DNA from: Gymnothorax reevesii
Lineage: Eukaryota > Chordata > Actinopteri > Anguilliformes > Muraenidae
Assembly: GCA_029721435.1 (NCBI GenBank)
Contig: CM056586.1
Span: 70,457,679-70,521,678, forward strand
Direction: 5' to 3'
DNA length: 64,000 bases
A model generated the notes under the pieces. The model was not told the DNA's origin. It made no database searches and saw nothing but the letters and a program-made list of their open reading frames with translations. How positions within the stretch are numbered: the first letter of the stretch is position 1; each line of letters starts with the position of its first letter. The position numbers and the translations under genes are program-made. Of the stretch, positions 33,561 to 44,637 are shown one piece after another.

Positions 33561-33994
33561 CTGCGCTTGGTCTTCTGACGCTCGTCATAAATACTTGCGA
33601 AGCGAAGATTTTTGCTGAGACAAAAAAAATCAGACGCATTCTAACTCCTTCGTTCAAAAAAGCTAGCATAAGTTCGCTAGCTGAGAATGACACTGAACTA
33701 AAAAAGAGGTAAATTAATTTTACAGGTTGCAAAATAAGAACATTTTCTGAAATGTATGCAGAGAGTACTAACATGCTGATGGCTAAATGAAACAGAACCA
33801 GCTCAAAGACAAACTAACAATCACCTGAACAACTATTTCTGTCTGATACATGTCGCAAAGGGGAGAGCTCACTGATTAATTCAGACTAGTCATACCTACC
33901 AAGTGAAACCTCTCAATCAGCTCACTTTCGGAAAAGAAGCGCACAGGTTTGCCATTTTCTGGTTTTGTCAATATGATCGTTAATTTTTTCATTG

Positions 33995-34317
33995 TTACCT
34001 CCACCAGACAAAGTTGGCAGGAGGTTATGTGATCATTGCTGTTTGTCTGTTTGTTTGTGAACAACATAACACTAAAAGTAATGAACGGATTTCTCTGAAA
34101 TTTTGTGGGTGGGTCGCTATTACATCAGGGATGAACCCTTTTGATTTTCACCGCAATCAGTTTAACAATATGGCCGCCACAGCAGCAAACAATATGATCG
34201 GCACGGCAGCCATCTTGAAATCCTACGACACGCGATAACTGAGCTTTGCTCCCACTCAGCAAGATTTGGACTGTGCTGCTTTGATGGAGGTTTGCACTCT
34301 AGGACTGCCTCTAGTTC
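33995..34317 (+). mobile_element. Dispersed fish repeat V, nested
   Basis: The copy begins GTTACCTCCACCAGACAAAG, continues GGAGGTTATGTGATCATTGC and TGTTTGTCTGTTTGTTTGTG, then TTTCTCTGAAATTTTGTGGG, and ends GATGGAGGTTTGCACTCTAG followed by TGCCTCTAGTT. This layout is that of a very common fish repeat starting CCTCCGCCAAGGAGGTTATG and ending GGCGGAGGTCTGCGCTCT. The CACCTCC/GGAGGT words at the ends are inverted. It is non-coding; DNA-element origin is likely but unproven. Confidence 0.72.
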
Positions 34318-34439
34318 ACTATGACTTTCCAACTTATGACTGATCCATGCAAGGCATAAAAGTTTTACTCAGGAGCAACAGATAACAGGGATTAAGTTTA
34401 CGTGGTACACTAGTTATAACCCTTAAGTTGGTTGCAACT

Positions 34440-34990
34440 TTCTGTTCTAATTTAAGTATAACGTTACATCCATGGGTACACCCAGCTGGAACACTCCGCT
34501 CCGGGAGTTTGTCAGACTTCATTGAAACTAGGAGTGGAAGTGCTGAAGTCACTTCAGACTACCATTGTCATGTTTGGCAGCAAAAGAAGAATGCATACAA
34601 TGAGAGGTACCTCAAGACTAAACGCAAATAAAGTGTTGGGCCATTGAAGGTTGGGGTATATTTTGCTGCCATTGGTCCAGGGGCACTAGAAAAGATCAAG
34701 GGCATAATGGCTTCCACAAAGATTTGGGAGACTGACATTCTTATCAATGGATTATCCAGTAAGACAGTGACCACAGAGATAGAATAAAATCTAGACATGC
34801 TAGAGTAAAAATAACATCCATATTCTGCAATTGCTATTGAAGTCTCCAGATTTAAGTCCCACCTGAATCCTGTTACCTGAGCAGGCCAAGAAAGCGCGAA
34901 CCCAAGGACATAAACGGGCTCTTCGCAAAATCATGATCAAAAATCTGTTGAACTGCAAACTTTCATGTTTGCTTGGGTGTTACGCCAAGT
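34440..34990 (+). pseudogene. Tc1-like transposase remnant (catalytic half)
   Basis: One frame gives HVWQQKKNAYNERYLKTKRK at about 34568-34627, like the VWRKKGTAYNPKN stretch before the glycine-rich loop. A second frame gives VGVYFAAIGPGALEKIKGIM at about 34650-34709, like MVWGCFAAIGPGDLVKIHGI. The segment at about 34838-34870 reads LKSPDLSPT, the remains of the SPDLNPIE motif that carries the final catalytic glutamate. The intervening stops and frameshifts mean the gene is dead. Confidence 0.75.
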
Positions 34991-35449
34991 CGGCAAACCA
35001 AGAGAGACAATATTTTTAAGACTCAAGGCACATGAAACATGAAAATGAATGAAATGAAATAGGATATAGTTTCTCCATATGTTTGAACAAACGAAATATT
35101 GACTGGATTTTTTAGCAACTTCAAATACACAAGAATTGATGCAAAATGCAAATTAGTACAGAATTAAGTGATTTTTAATTTAGCTTCTACCTATATTTAG
35201 TTCAAAACAGCACACAAAAACTAAGGTTTCAGCTTATTGGCTGTGTTAATTGTTGTAAATATTTCTGAATTCCAAGTGTGATGCTGGAAAAATGCTCCAA
35301 AACTATTAGGGCGGGAATGAAAAGACAAGAATAGTAGATGAATCTCCATTTGGAAAATTCCACAGGTAAATAGGTGAATAGGCAACAAGAGATTCAATTA
35401 TGATTGGATATAAACTGATCAGTCAAAAAAGCCACAATTGCTTACCAAC

Positions 35450-36993
35450 AATTTCAGTCTATAATATAGTACAAAGATTCTGAGAATCCAGAAAAACTAA
35501 AGAAATCTCCTTTTCCGAAGGATAAGGCCAAAGACCAATTTTAGCCAGAACCTTTGTGCCCTCAAATGGTGCTGCTTTGCGCACCGACAGGCTTCTGTTT
35601 TGGACATGACCACATGGGCTTATATCCTTCAGATAACCTTTGTCAGTGAACGCATCATCAAATACGAGTCAAGACTCAACCACGCAATGCAGAAACCAAA
35701 CACCAACTTCTTCCAGGAGCAATGCCAACTTCTCTGAGCCCGTGCTCATCTGAAATGGCCTAATGGGGAAGTGTAAAGGAGTGCAGTTGTCTGACATGTT
35801 CAGCGTACAAACTGTTTTAGGAAATAAAAGGACACAGAGAGGGAGAACCATCACAAGTGTTTTCAGTGACACGTTCAACAGCCAGTGTGTGTCATGGTGT
35901 AGGTCTGTATTAGTGAACAACTTCCACATCTCTGAAGGCAAAATTGACTCAGAAGGGCACTTTTGCATTTTGGAACAATACAGTATGTGCCCTCCAGATG
36001 TGCTTTTTGAAGACGACCTGGCTTGTTCCAGCAGGATAATGCCGAGTCATACTCTACACACATTTCAACAGCATGGCTTCATAATTTATAGAGCCTGGGG
36101 ACTGCTTGCAGCCCAGGCATGTCGATACCAGGCAAGAATGCTAGTCACATGCTCTCGGCAGGATCAAAGGCCTTCGGTAACCTCATATTTTAACACTCAA
36201 TTACCTAAACCTTCCATAGTTTACTTACCCTGATTGCTAACACTTACTGGGTCTAATTTCTATAATAACTGTGCAGTTTATTTTCGAAAGCTTTTTTGTG
36301 CATGGCCTCACAAAGTTTTGCAACATTTTCCACCGCAAACATGTAAATGATGAAATGTGAAAGTAAAACGTTGATTTGTCTTTTGAAGGTTCTGAACTCA
36401 CGTCGCTCATGAAACAGCACAGATTTTCAGAAATTACATTATGAGGCTTATTATAACTAAACCCTATCGCACAAAAGTTTGGTACGATTTACGACACCAA
36501 AGTTTTTTTCATCTTCAGATGTAGTCTTTTGGATTCTTGTTACATTCCGAAGAAATCAAGCGCAATCTGGTGATTAATTATACCGCTAAAAAATGTGAAA
36601 AATGAGAGATAGAAGTCAGGGAAAGTTTTGGATTTCTTGCATGAATTCATAGTGTTGCCATCGTTATAATGTCACTTCCATTATATAAATGCAGGTAATA
36701 GGCAATCACTTCATCATTAGTATTTCTTAATAACTAGTCATGTACTGGTCTTCATTATTCAATAAGTAAATTGTTTGATCTTTTGTCAGGCGATCTAAAG
36801 TAGGTACAACTTACAACTGAGAGCAACCCGGCGCTGCCAGATGGGGTTATTCAAAGCCTTCTAAACGTCTGACGGCACACCACTGAGGAACGGGAGAGAA
36901 ATTCTGCTTTAGAAACTCCAACAAATCCTGCTCTCAGTTCCAGAATGACTACTGACTGTCATTAAGAGAAGAGGCAATGGAACACAGAGGTAA
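35450..36993 (+). pseudogene. Mariner-type transposase remnant (D)
   Basis: The second helix-turn-helix coding region is at about 35475-35545 (GATTCTGAGAATCCAGAAAA, then GGATAAGGCCAAAGACCAAT). One frame reads VNNFHISEGKIDSEGHFCIL at about 35910-35969, matching the MGNLHICEGTINAERYIQVL segment of the family. In another frame LFQQDNAESYSTHISTAWLH (36023-36082) contains the second catalytic aspartate at 36035-36037. The carboxy terminus reappears at about 36890-36993 (CTCAGTTCCAGAATGACTAC ... ACACAGAGGTAA). Frameshifts separate these blocks, and the part with the third catalytic residue is interrupted by unrelated DNA. Confidence 0.76.
36130..36780. other. Unrecognised insertion in transposon D
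   Basis: This AT-rich segment separates the DNA-cleft half from the carboxy-terminal end of the transposase remnant and does not resemble the family. I found no terminal inverted repeats or target duplication, so it may be a decayed insertion or simply very diverged sequence. Confidence 0.4.
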
Positions 36994-38463
36994 ATAATAA
37001 CCCTTCCCAACTTAATTTGAACATGCTGCAGATATCTCATTCTGAAGTAGCAAGTCAGTTTGAAAAACATTTGATGAGTTAAAACATCATAAATTTTGTC
37101 ACTGTATTTATTCTTTTTTTTCCCCAGTAGACACAGGATAAAATGGATTTGCAAAATACTGCTTGACGTGTTTATTTACTTTTCCACAGTGTCCCAATTC
37201 TTATAAAATTGAGGTTTTACTGTATGCAGCCAAAATGAACTTTTTCAATCAGACATTTTAATAAAATAGTTATGGCAAGTGCATCAAATTAAATTTATGC
37301 ATCGTCGACCATAATCAGCCTGGTGCACTTTCATAATTTGGTTAGCAAGTGTGCGGAGGCCCGCATGTTCAGCAACTGAATTGCAAAAAGCACTTCGCTC
37401 CATAACCTAACTTTTCACTTAAGTTTTCTTTTAAGTAGGTTCAATCTCAAGAAAGACATTTTTTCAGATTGTAGGACAATGTTACATCCACATTCTGTAT
37501 CTACAGGCTGCAGCGCTTCAATGAAACTCCATCATACTTATGTTGACAAGAATATTCAAACCCATGGAATGGAAAATATTTAGATCTTGTGCATCATTCT
37601 ATACACATTTCCAAGTAATTCAGTTGGACATATTTGGGATTGCTGGAAACATTGAAATCTGCATTTGGACTTAAAATAGGCCTGAAGTTCCACGGGTTTG
37701 AATACAGCTGTTGCTTTTGTTGGACCAATGTATGGATTTGTTGGTTTAATGGGATCAAGTCACATTTTCACACACCGTGAGGTAAGGATGGGAGAACGAC
37801 TTCTATACAGTTACCAAAATAGCTATTAGCACAGGGGTTTTCAAATAGCAGGTTTTAAGGATATATTATGTAATTAAACCCTTTTTTCTCAAAATAGACA
37901 TTTTTTGACTTAAGTAATTCTCGCTCCAGAGTCTTTAATCACAACAGGGCTTAATAAACTGACCAACTATCGTACAGAATTCCGTTATTCACGTTACCTA
38001 CACATTTGACCCGCTAAATCTTAACATGCTGGTACTGCATGACCTAATAGAGCAAAAGATATCAATAAAGTCAATAAGTGAGCATAACATTTGAGAAGAA
38101 TGTGCAAAATTATTGCTTAATCTTTGCTGGTATGTGCAAACTGGGATTAACATCAAGTTCTATATCAGCCTTTTAGGTCAGTCATTCGTCGGAAAGATAG
38201 GAGCAGCAGGAAAGAGGAGCTAACAAGATTGCAATGTTCTCACCCAGCTGCTGTGTTCTTAAACAGCCTGCTGGTTTGAAATCCATCTGAATCGTAGTTT
38301 TCAGAAAACCCTGATACATAGCGGTGCTTTACCTCATGCCAAAAAGCCTTGAATAAGTCCATCTCCGTCCGCACTACACTACATTTACAGCCAAAAGGGA
38401 AAGGAGAGCAAGCGAGAGAAAAAAAAAATTGCCCAACCAACTACACCGATTTTTCTTGTGGCG

Positions 38464-38521
38464 GTGCGTGTGTGTGTGTGTTTGTGGGCGTGTGTGTGTG
38501 TGTGTGTGCGCCTGTGTGTGT
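38464..38521. repeat. (TG)n microsatellite
   Basis: An interrupted TG run (GTGTGTGTGTGTGTTTGTGG, then GTGTGTGTGTGTGTGTGTGC). It accounts for the Val-Cys repeats in an overlapping 64-codon frame. Confidence 0.94.
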
Positions 38522-38844
38522 AGTTATGGTCCATCATTATTAAATGTCTCTTGTTGGATAGGAGAGGCCCTTTATCAAAAACAACCATTCATCAGTGGCT
38601 GAGGGAGACAGCTTGCATCTGACCTCTGCAGCAATAATGCCGCATCAAGTAGGCCAACTACCCAGTTTAGCGGCAGTGTAGGGAGCAGGGGCTGGTGCGA
38701 AGATTAAGTGCACTGTTTCAGGGCTCCAGTCCCGGGGGCTCTGCTGGCTGATGTTGTATTGATTGCGAAAGTTTACCAGTAAGTATCACAAACAACAATA
38801 GCCAGGTCAACGATCGGTGATGCCTGAGCCGCTATTCCCTGACG

Positions 38845-38998
38845 CGGCGGGGGGAGGGGGGGGGAGGGGGGTAGGGGATGGCGGGAGGGCGGCTGTGGGG
38901 GCCACACGTTTGGGGCTGCCGCTCCGCCATCATGATCCATTGGTGGGGCAGTGACAGGCCTATGGTGCGAGGGGGGTGGGGTTGGGGGGGGGGGGGGT
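38845..38998. repeat. G-rich tracts with quadruplex potential
   Basis: Two clusters of G runs, 38845-38905 (GGCGGGGGGAGGGGGGGGGA, GGGGGGTAGGGGATGGCGGG) and 38969-38998 (GAGGGGGGTGGGGTTGGGGG and following), lie on the same strand about 65 bp apart. Both fit the G-quadruplex pattern. Pro-rich open frames on the minus strand come from this composition. Confidence 0.75.
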
Positions 38999-39744
38999 GA
39001 GGCAATGCACTGCACTGACATTTAAGAAAGCCATATGCCAGCCCCAAACAAGCAGGCGTGAGATAATTATAAACCCCTTGCATTATAAAGGGCTGCATCG
39101 ACAAACTGTCCAGCCCGCCTGCTATACAGAGCCCGGCCTTGTTAGGCCCGTTAAGTGCACACTCGTCCGCTTTAATCACCAGGTTATATTTTCAGCAACA
39201 ACCGTAGTGAAGAGCTAACCAGCGTCGGGCCGCAATGTTGCCAGACGGCCGCCAATATCCTTGGAAAAACCAGAGATGGAAATCAAGGACCAGGAAGTGC
39301 AAGCCCTCCCCAGTATTTGTGATGGATCTGGACAAAAGGCTGCACGAGTACTGCGTATATTTGCTAAAAAATACTCATAAACGTGTTATATTTGCTTGTA
39401 AACTGCTTCGATTCGGGTGAGTGCAAAAATCAGCTTCATCAGTTCCTGCCTATCCCAATGCTCAATGCCCATGTGCAGTTTCAGAGTAAATTGACTTCCC
39501 CATTGAGGAGAAAAATGGATTCAGACAGAAGGATGAACAGAGTTTTGCTCATTTTATAGCAGGATTTACAAGTAATGTTTTACTGGTAAGATTCTGTAGC
39601 TCAGAGGAATAACTATCTGGCAAGTTTCTGAGAGGAAGAAACTCATTCCAGCAGGGTTGTAGAGGCAAAAAAAAAGGAGGCTTAACTACCGGCCTGCAGC
39701 AGCTCTCTCATGATGTAATGAAATAGGAGTATAAACTTCTTCTT

Positions 39745-39793
39745 CTTATTATTATTATTATAATTATTATTATTACTACTACTACTACTACTG
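39745..39793. repeat. (ATT)n-(ACT)n microsatellite
   Basis: ATT units pass directly into ACT units, a compound trinucleotide repeat of about 50 bp. Confidence 0.93.
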
Positions 39794-40639
39794 AAAACTA
39801 TAAACTACAATCACCTTTGTACAAGACCAGATATGTGAAACTAAAAGGAATGGAAATTAACCAAAATTTCTCCAGAAATATATTGTTCTATTACTACAAG
39901 GTTGTGATGGCCGTGCCCACAGCTACACCAAAGGCTGAAGCAGTCACACACTCACAAACAACATTACCCCATGTTCAGCTACTTTGAGTTGCAGTCACTT
40001 AGATTACTTACCACACATTTTATTCAGTTAAAAATAGTTTGTTCGCACTTTGACAAAACACTGTTTTCTGGATGGATTTCCACATTTAGTTTACACTGTT
40101 TGTCATTTTGCTATCTGTTTGTGTTAATTCATTTCTCTTTTCTTTGAGTGACCTGGCTGCTGTATGAGACTTCCTGGTTGGAGGCTGTCAAAAGATGAGG
40201 CTGAGGGCGGAGCAGGGCTTTATGCTGAAGGCCCTCTCATGGACTAGACCAATAGCTCTGACTTCATGGTGGGGGGGGTTAGGGTTTCTTTATGGTAGTT
40301 TTAGTTCTTGTCTATATAGTTTCCCCCTGTGTGTTAAATTTGGTTTGGCCAGCCAGTATATATGTTGCCCCAGTGCCTCATTCTGGTAGGTCTGTTGGTT
40401 GAGTTCATGTCTAGTTTTGTTTACCTTATTTTTCAGTAGAGCTATATTTTGTTGACCTCTTTTAAGGGCCCTATAACTGTGATTTCATCAATTTCATTTG
40501 TTTGTTTTGTAAAATCTATTTTCTTGTAAAATAAATTAACATGTTATTTTTATTTGAACCTGTGTTTTGTGCTTGACTGCTTGGTCCACGACAAAGGTAC
40601 ACGAGCAGAAAATGCTGGAATGCTACTGAGTTCGTTCTG

Positions 40640-40640
<1 letters not shown>

Positions 40641-40675
<35 letters not shown>

Positions 40676-41380
40676 TTTCTTCCCTTAAAGTGATTCTACA
40701 GCAAAAAGTGTAAAAGCTAGACGTACCAAACTTGGGGCCTGATTTGCCAAGGCCTTTAGCACATGCAAAGTCTTTTTGCCCATGCAAAACCAATGACATT
40801 GCCGGTGATTGGCCAGGGTACTTGCCTTGCACCAATCAGTGGCAGGGTTTCTGATTTTTGCACAGGCAAAAAGATTTTGCATGTGCCAAAGGTCTTAGTA
40901 AATCAGGCCTTTAGTATCTTGGTTTACCTGCTCACCCACTACTCAGGTTAAAAAAAGAACCCTGACTGGCTGTATGGTGGTGCTATACAGAGGCACAATA
41001 TGTTTTGGGCTGTAACTTCTGAACAGTTGGTAGTAAAAATTTTTTTTTTTTTTGCTGGATTCTGGGGCTCCAGACAAATCTTTCATGTAAGCCACAGACA
41101 TTTGTATATATGCAAATTTTCTGTCATTTTTATTTTTTGTAAAACCGTTCAAAATTGAAGTCCGGGACAATGTTGCTACATTTTAAGGTATGGCCACTCG
41201 CTGTGTATGCTAATAAATTTTGAGGGCATGGCCTCTATTGATATAATGAGCTACAACTCTTGAGTACAAAGTCCAATCAACACCAAATTTGAGATTCCCC
41301 ATCAACAGGCAATTTGACTTATGCCTACCAAAGTTGGAGTAAATTTGTCTGCATGTTTGTGGGTTAGCAAACTGTAGCTA
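40641..41380 (+). repeat. ATT-headed dispersed repeat X
   Basis: After an ATT microsatellite (40641-40674) come CTTCCCTTAAAGTGATTCTA, then, beyond a nested MITE, TGGCTGTATGGTGGTGCTAT and GGGCTGTAACTTCTGAACAG. I recognise this layout (an ATT run, CTTAAAG, and GGTGGCGCTAT-type words) from dispersed repeats of fish genomes. The right limit is uncertain. No coding capacity is seen. Confidence 0.5.
40736..40909. mobile_element. MITE nested in repeat X
   Basis: A 174-bp element with inverted repeats of about 45 bp. The left end, GGCCTGATTTGCCAAGGCCT then TTAGCACATGCAAA and CTTTTTGCC, is the reverse complement, with a few differences, of the right end, GGCAAAAAGATTTTGCATGT then GCCAAAGGTCTTAGTAAATC and AGGCC. 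Host repeat sequence flanks both sides. The flanks CAAACTTGG and TATCTTGG are similar and could be a decayed 8-bp target duplication, which would point to a hAT-type origin; this is tentative. Confidence 0.82.
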
Positions 41381-41758
41381 GAGTTGCTTTTGCGAAGCTT
41401 ACATGCAGAGAGGGTGAGAGGATTCCCAGAGCCAGCACTCAAACTTCGACGACAACACTCTCAGCTCACCTGCTGCTACAGCTGCCATCATAACAACAGC
41501 ACACTGACCCAGTGTTTCTGCGAAACAGCAACACTAATGATACTCACCTGTCAAGCAGAAACAGACCAACCTACACATGCCACTGCGGCACTCTTCAGGC
41601 CTTTCAACTCTCCGACTAGTGTTTGCGAGACTCTGCCCTTGAGTGGTCATAAACCTTCTTTTCCAATTTTTTCTCCACAAGAACAGTCTTTCCTCTTTGG
41701 CCATTCGGTCATCATTACCTCTTTACAGTCCAAACACATTAGCATGTGCAAGATGTAC
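41381..41758. other. Spacer, open frame without recognised domain
   Basis: A 190-codon frame opens at 41384 and runs into the neighbouring minisatellite. The part before the repeat (about 120 codons) has no signal peptide, domain or family resemblance that I can see, and no splice or polyadenylation context supports it. I treat it as chance. Confidence 0.5.
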
Positions 41759-42095
41759 CGCCCCCACTTACTTACACTACCTCCAATCCCAGACACTATC
41801 CCCACTCGCTTACACTCGCCTCAAACCCTTATACTGCCCACAATCACGTGCACAATCCCCACTCACTTACACTGCCCTCAATCCCTTACACTATCCCCAC
41901 TTGCTAACATGGCCCTCAATCCCTTACACTATCCCCACTCACTTGCACTTCCCTAAATCCCTTACACTATCCCCACTCACTTGCACTTCCCTAAATCCCT
42001 TACACTATCCCCACTCACTTACACTGCCCCCAATCCCTTAAACTACCCCCACATGCTTACACTGCCCACAATCCCTTACACTATCCCCAAATCCC
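41759..42095. repeat. 38-bp minisatellite, about nine units
   Basis: Imperfect head-to-tail units of the form CCCCACTCACTTACACTGCC then CTCAATCCCTTACACTAT. Two adjacent units at 41941-42016 are identical, giving an exact period of 38 bp. Because 38 is not a multiple of three, all three frames are used in turn. The plus strand is almost free of G, a strong strand asymmetry. Confidence 0.93.
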
Positions 42096-44284
42096 TTTGT
42101 CCTGTGCACGAGCATTAAATGTCACCCTTTTTTGATTGGCTGCAACTGTGTCGCATAGGTTGGCCCGAATCACTTTCTTTGTTTCCCATTTCTGAAACCA
42201 GGGCCAATATGATTTTTTTATTTTTTCACGTGCACATAGACACCCCGTGCAGTGTGAAGAGACAGTCGCTGAATTTGACAAAAGTACATTGGATTAGAAT
42301 TGCATACCTTATCTTTAGCGTGCAATAGCAAGGGCATAATCCATCCTAAAAAGGTGATTGAATGCTATTTTGCCTTTTGAATAGTACACAAATGACACTT
42401 TCCGGCATTAACCCCTCAGTACAGACCTGCAAGCTAAGACACAACAACTCTGAACACTCTCATACTTGTCCAGTCTTTGCTGACCCTCACCCTTGGACAT
42501 AACCGTCAATCCACGCGTTTGTGGTGTTTTCCCTTAAGTAAGCACGTTTAATGCAGCGGATCATGCGCCTGATCAGCTGCACCAGGAGAGCGTACGGCGG
42601 AACACAACAAATACCTGGATCTGCCTGTTACGCCCAGAGGAGAGGGTCAGGAAGCACTCTAGTCAGTTTATTCTGATTAATAAAAATTAGCAAATTCATG
42701 AAATCATCCTGACAAATCTGGACAATTGTTCTCAAATTATTCTTCAGTCACCTCAGTTTCTTCATACTGGGGTCAAATGGTTAGAGGGCGGCACAGGAAA
42801 TTACTGTGTTGTAAATGGGGGATTCCCATTATATATATATAGGTGGTCGCAAAATCCACAATCCGCAGCAGAAGTGCGATCAGCACATAGTGTATAACAA
42901 TCTACATGCTACTGTTAAATTATTAATTAGCGGGACTGGTTTTGACAAAGATATGAATTTATGGAAATTCTCCAGTGTTAGAGGATTGGGATTTTTGAGA
43001 TATCAGGGTCTTTTTTGGACATGATCCCAATGACCTATTCTGCCCAAAATCGCATGAGGCCAGTGGTTTGAGATTCTCAGCCCAAGTATTTTTGTCCCGT
43101 TTGGACCAAGATTGCGGCGGTTAGGACAAAGACAAATTGACAAACAAACAAACAGAACTAAACAAAGTACCGCACTTACATCTTAGAAGATGGAACCACC
43201 AACAGACATGAAGAAAACCCGAGTCCTACCGTTGGGTTGTGTACAGGATTCAACCCCAAGGTTTCCTCTGGCTGGCCCATCACAACGTAGCCTCGCCCCC
43301 CCCCCCCCTCCCCTCCCCGCACCATGATAACCCATCTCATCATCACAATGTCCAGCTCGTATCACGGGGGGGCCGCCGGGCTGAAATTCGGACCACTGTT
43401 CCGAGCTTAATCACGTGATTAGTCGTGATGATGGAGGATGCGGCGTTGACCGATGATGTATTCGACATCCCTCCTGCCTATCCCCCGGAGCGGGCGCGCG
43501 AGAGGCATGTACGTGAGACGAATCGCACGCACCGCATGTGTGCGCGGCTCGTAGGCAATTACCCAGCAGCCTCACAAGTTAAATCAAGATTAATTGTGGT
43601 GCTGAGAGCTGCTTTTAATGTCCGGATTTACTATATTTCACTTAATGAGGCACATTAACAGCAATAAAAACCCCAGAGAAGAGCAAGGCGGGTGTAACGT
43701 CCCCGCACACTGTCCTCTGTCATCGGCAGAAACACAGGGAAGGAAGGAAGGAAGGAAGGAAGGAGAGGGATATTATCTGTCCCTCCCTGCAGTCCCTTTG
43801 CCGCAGCAGAAATATACAGCTGAGATTGAACACGTCTGCAGCCAATGTGATGCATCCTGGCGCATTTCTTTACCTCAAAGTTGCCCATCCGGTCATCCTC
43901 GGGTACCAGCCCCAAAAACAGTTTCATTGCCTAACTATTATTTAACTAGGACTTTTTACCAAAGAAAAGTAAATGACATTACAGGTGACGGAGCGGAGGC
44001 CAGTCACCCGAGGGGCCATGTAGGGCTACAAACCCAAAGGGCTGCGGGACGCAGCAGCTGCAGGGGTCTGACTGAGGCGACACTGAGCCATTTTTGACTC
44101 GTAGAAAAATGGGCTGGACACCAGACCACAGGCCAGAGGAAACAGTTTTGAAATGCGCAGGCAGGTGCAGGTAGTTACTGCACACTCTCCTGAATTTGTG
44201 TACCGTGGGGAAATCCCAGGTGTGCCACAGGTGAGAAGTCACACACAGATCAACACTTGTGCTCATGCACACACGCGCACACAT
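42096..44284. other. Spacer with a CpG-rich block and a GGAA repeat
   Basis: Mostly non-coding. TATATATATA occurs at 42831-42840. A C run is at 43299-43307. The block 43370-43560 is CpG-rich and includes TAATCACGTGATTAGTCGTG, a palindromic E-box flanked by homeodomain-type sites. A plus-strand frame from 43425 (77 codons) starts in this block and then runs into AT-rich, conserved-element-like sequence (CAAGATTAATTGTGGTGC, TTTTAATGTCCGG). There is no splice donor or family match, so it is not called as a gene. Confidence 0.35.
43738..43764. repeat. (GGAA)n microsatellite
   Basis: About six and a half units of GGAA/AAGG. GGAA is also the core of ETS-factor sites, and tandem GGAA can act as an ETS-responsive element, but nothing here shows use. 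Confidence 0.92.
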
Positions 44285-44637
44285 CCTTGTACTTCTATCC
44301 TTGTGAGGACATTATGTTGACTTCCATTCATTGTTGTTATTATGTCTCGACGGCCTTTCCAAAATCTTTACAATAGGCGGTGTGAGCCTAACCCAAACCC
44401 TTACCCTAACCATAACCTACCCCTAATTCTTACCTTAACTTTAACCCATACCCTCACCATAACCTTAACCTATCCCTAAATCTAACCTTACCCCAGTACC
44501 TTAACTGATGAGTCACAATTTGCCTTTGTAGTTGTGAGGACAGGCAAAAATGACCTCACTTTCCAATAATGTCCCCACTGTAATAATGTAGGACATTATT
44601 CTAGTCCTCACTGTGTAGCAAGTACAAGAACACACAG

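Larger units (their letters stand above)
32756..35000 (+). mobile_element. Decayed Tc1-like transposon with nested repeats
   Basis: The left end, TACAGTCACATCCATAATTA followed by TTGGCACCCTTG, is the terminal sequence of a Tc1-like family common in fish, with TA at 32756. Transposase traces on the same strand lie at 34440-34990. Between them are other repeats (33474-33560 and 33995-34317). The right terminal repeat was not found, so the right limit is approximate, and assigning the left end and the transposase to one element is inference. Confidence 0.6.
35275..37220 (+). mobile_element. Mariner-type transposon D (same family as A-C)
   Basis: The copy lacks a legible left terminal repeat. 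It begins with the family's leader (ATGCTCCAAAACTATTAGGG, ATTCCACAGGTAAATAGGTG, ATTATGATTGGATATAAACT). The transposase remnant spans 35450-36993. The right end carries ATGGATTTGCAAAATACTGC and the terminus CAGTGTCCCAATTCTTATAA followed by AATTGAGGTTTTAC. About 650 bp at 36130-36780 do not match the family and look inserted. It is the most complete and most diverged copy of this family in the window. Confidence 0.78.
37221..40640. other. Spacer with microsatellites and G-rich DNA
   Basis: No gene is recognised. 37221-38200 is AT-rich and featureless to me. Simple repeats are TG (38464-38521) and ATT/ACT (39745-39793). 38845-38998 is G-rich. The interval 40140-40640 (CATGTCTAGTTTTGTTTACC, CTTGTAAAATAAATTAACAT) reads like old repeat sequence of unknown family. 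Confidence 0.35.

Noticed and set aside
12281..37220. Endogenous retrovirus or LTR element
   Set aside because: No LTR pair, primer-binding site or retroviral protein fragment was found; the transposase and LINE fragments account for the coding traces.
41384..41956. A 190-codon plus-strand open frame, the longest in the window
   Set aside because: Its second half is the 38-bp minisatellite and its first half has no domain, splice context or codon bias suggesting a gene.
43425..43658. A 77-codon frame starting in CpG-rich DNA, considered as a first exon
   Set aside because: No splice donor or domain is evident and the sequence continues into AT-rich DNA that looks regulatory.
43618..44097. 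A 159-codon plus-strand frame
   Set aside because: It crosses a GGAA microsatellite, overlaps a 90-codon frame on the other strand and matches no family I know.
44388..44496. Interstitial telomere marking an old chromosome fusion
   Set aside because: The tract is degenerate and enclosed by dispersed repeat S, which explains it better.
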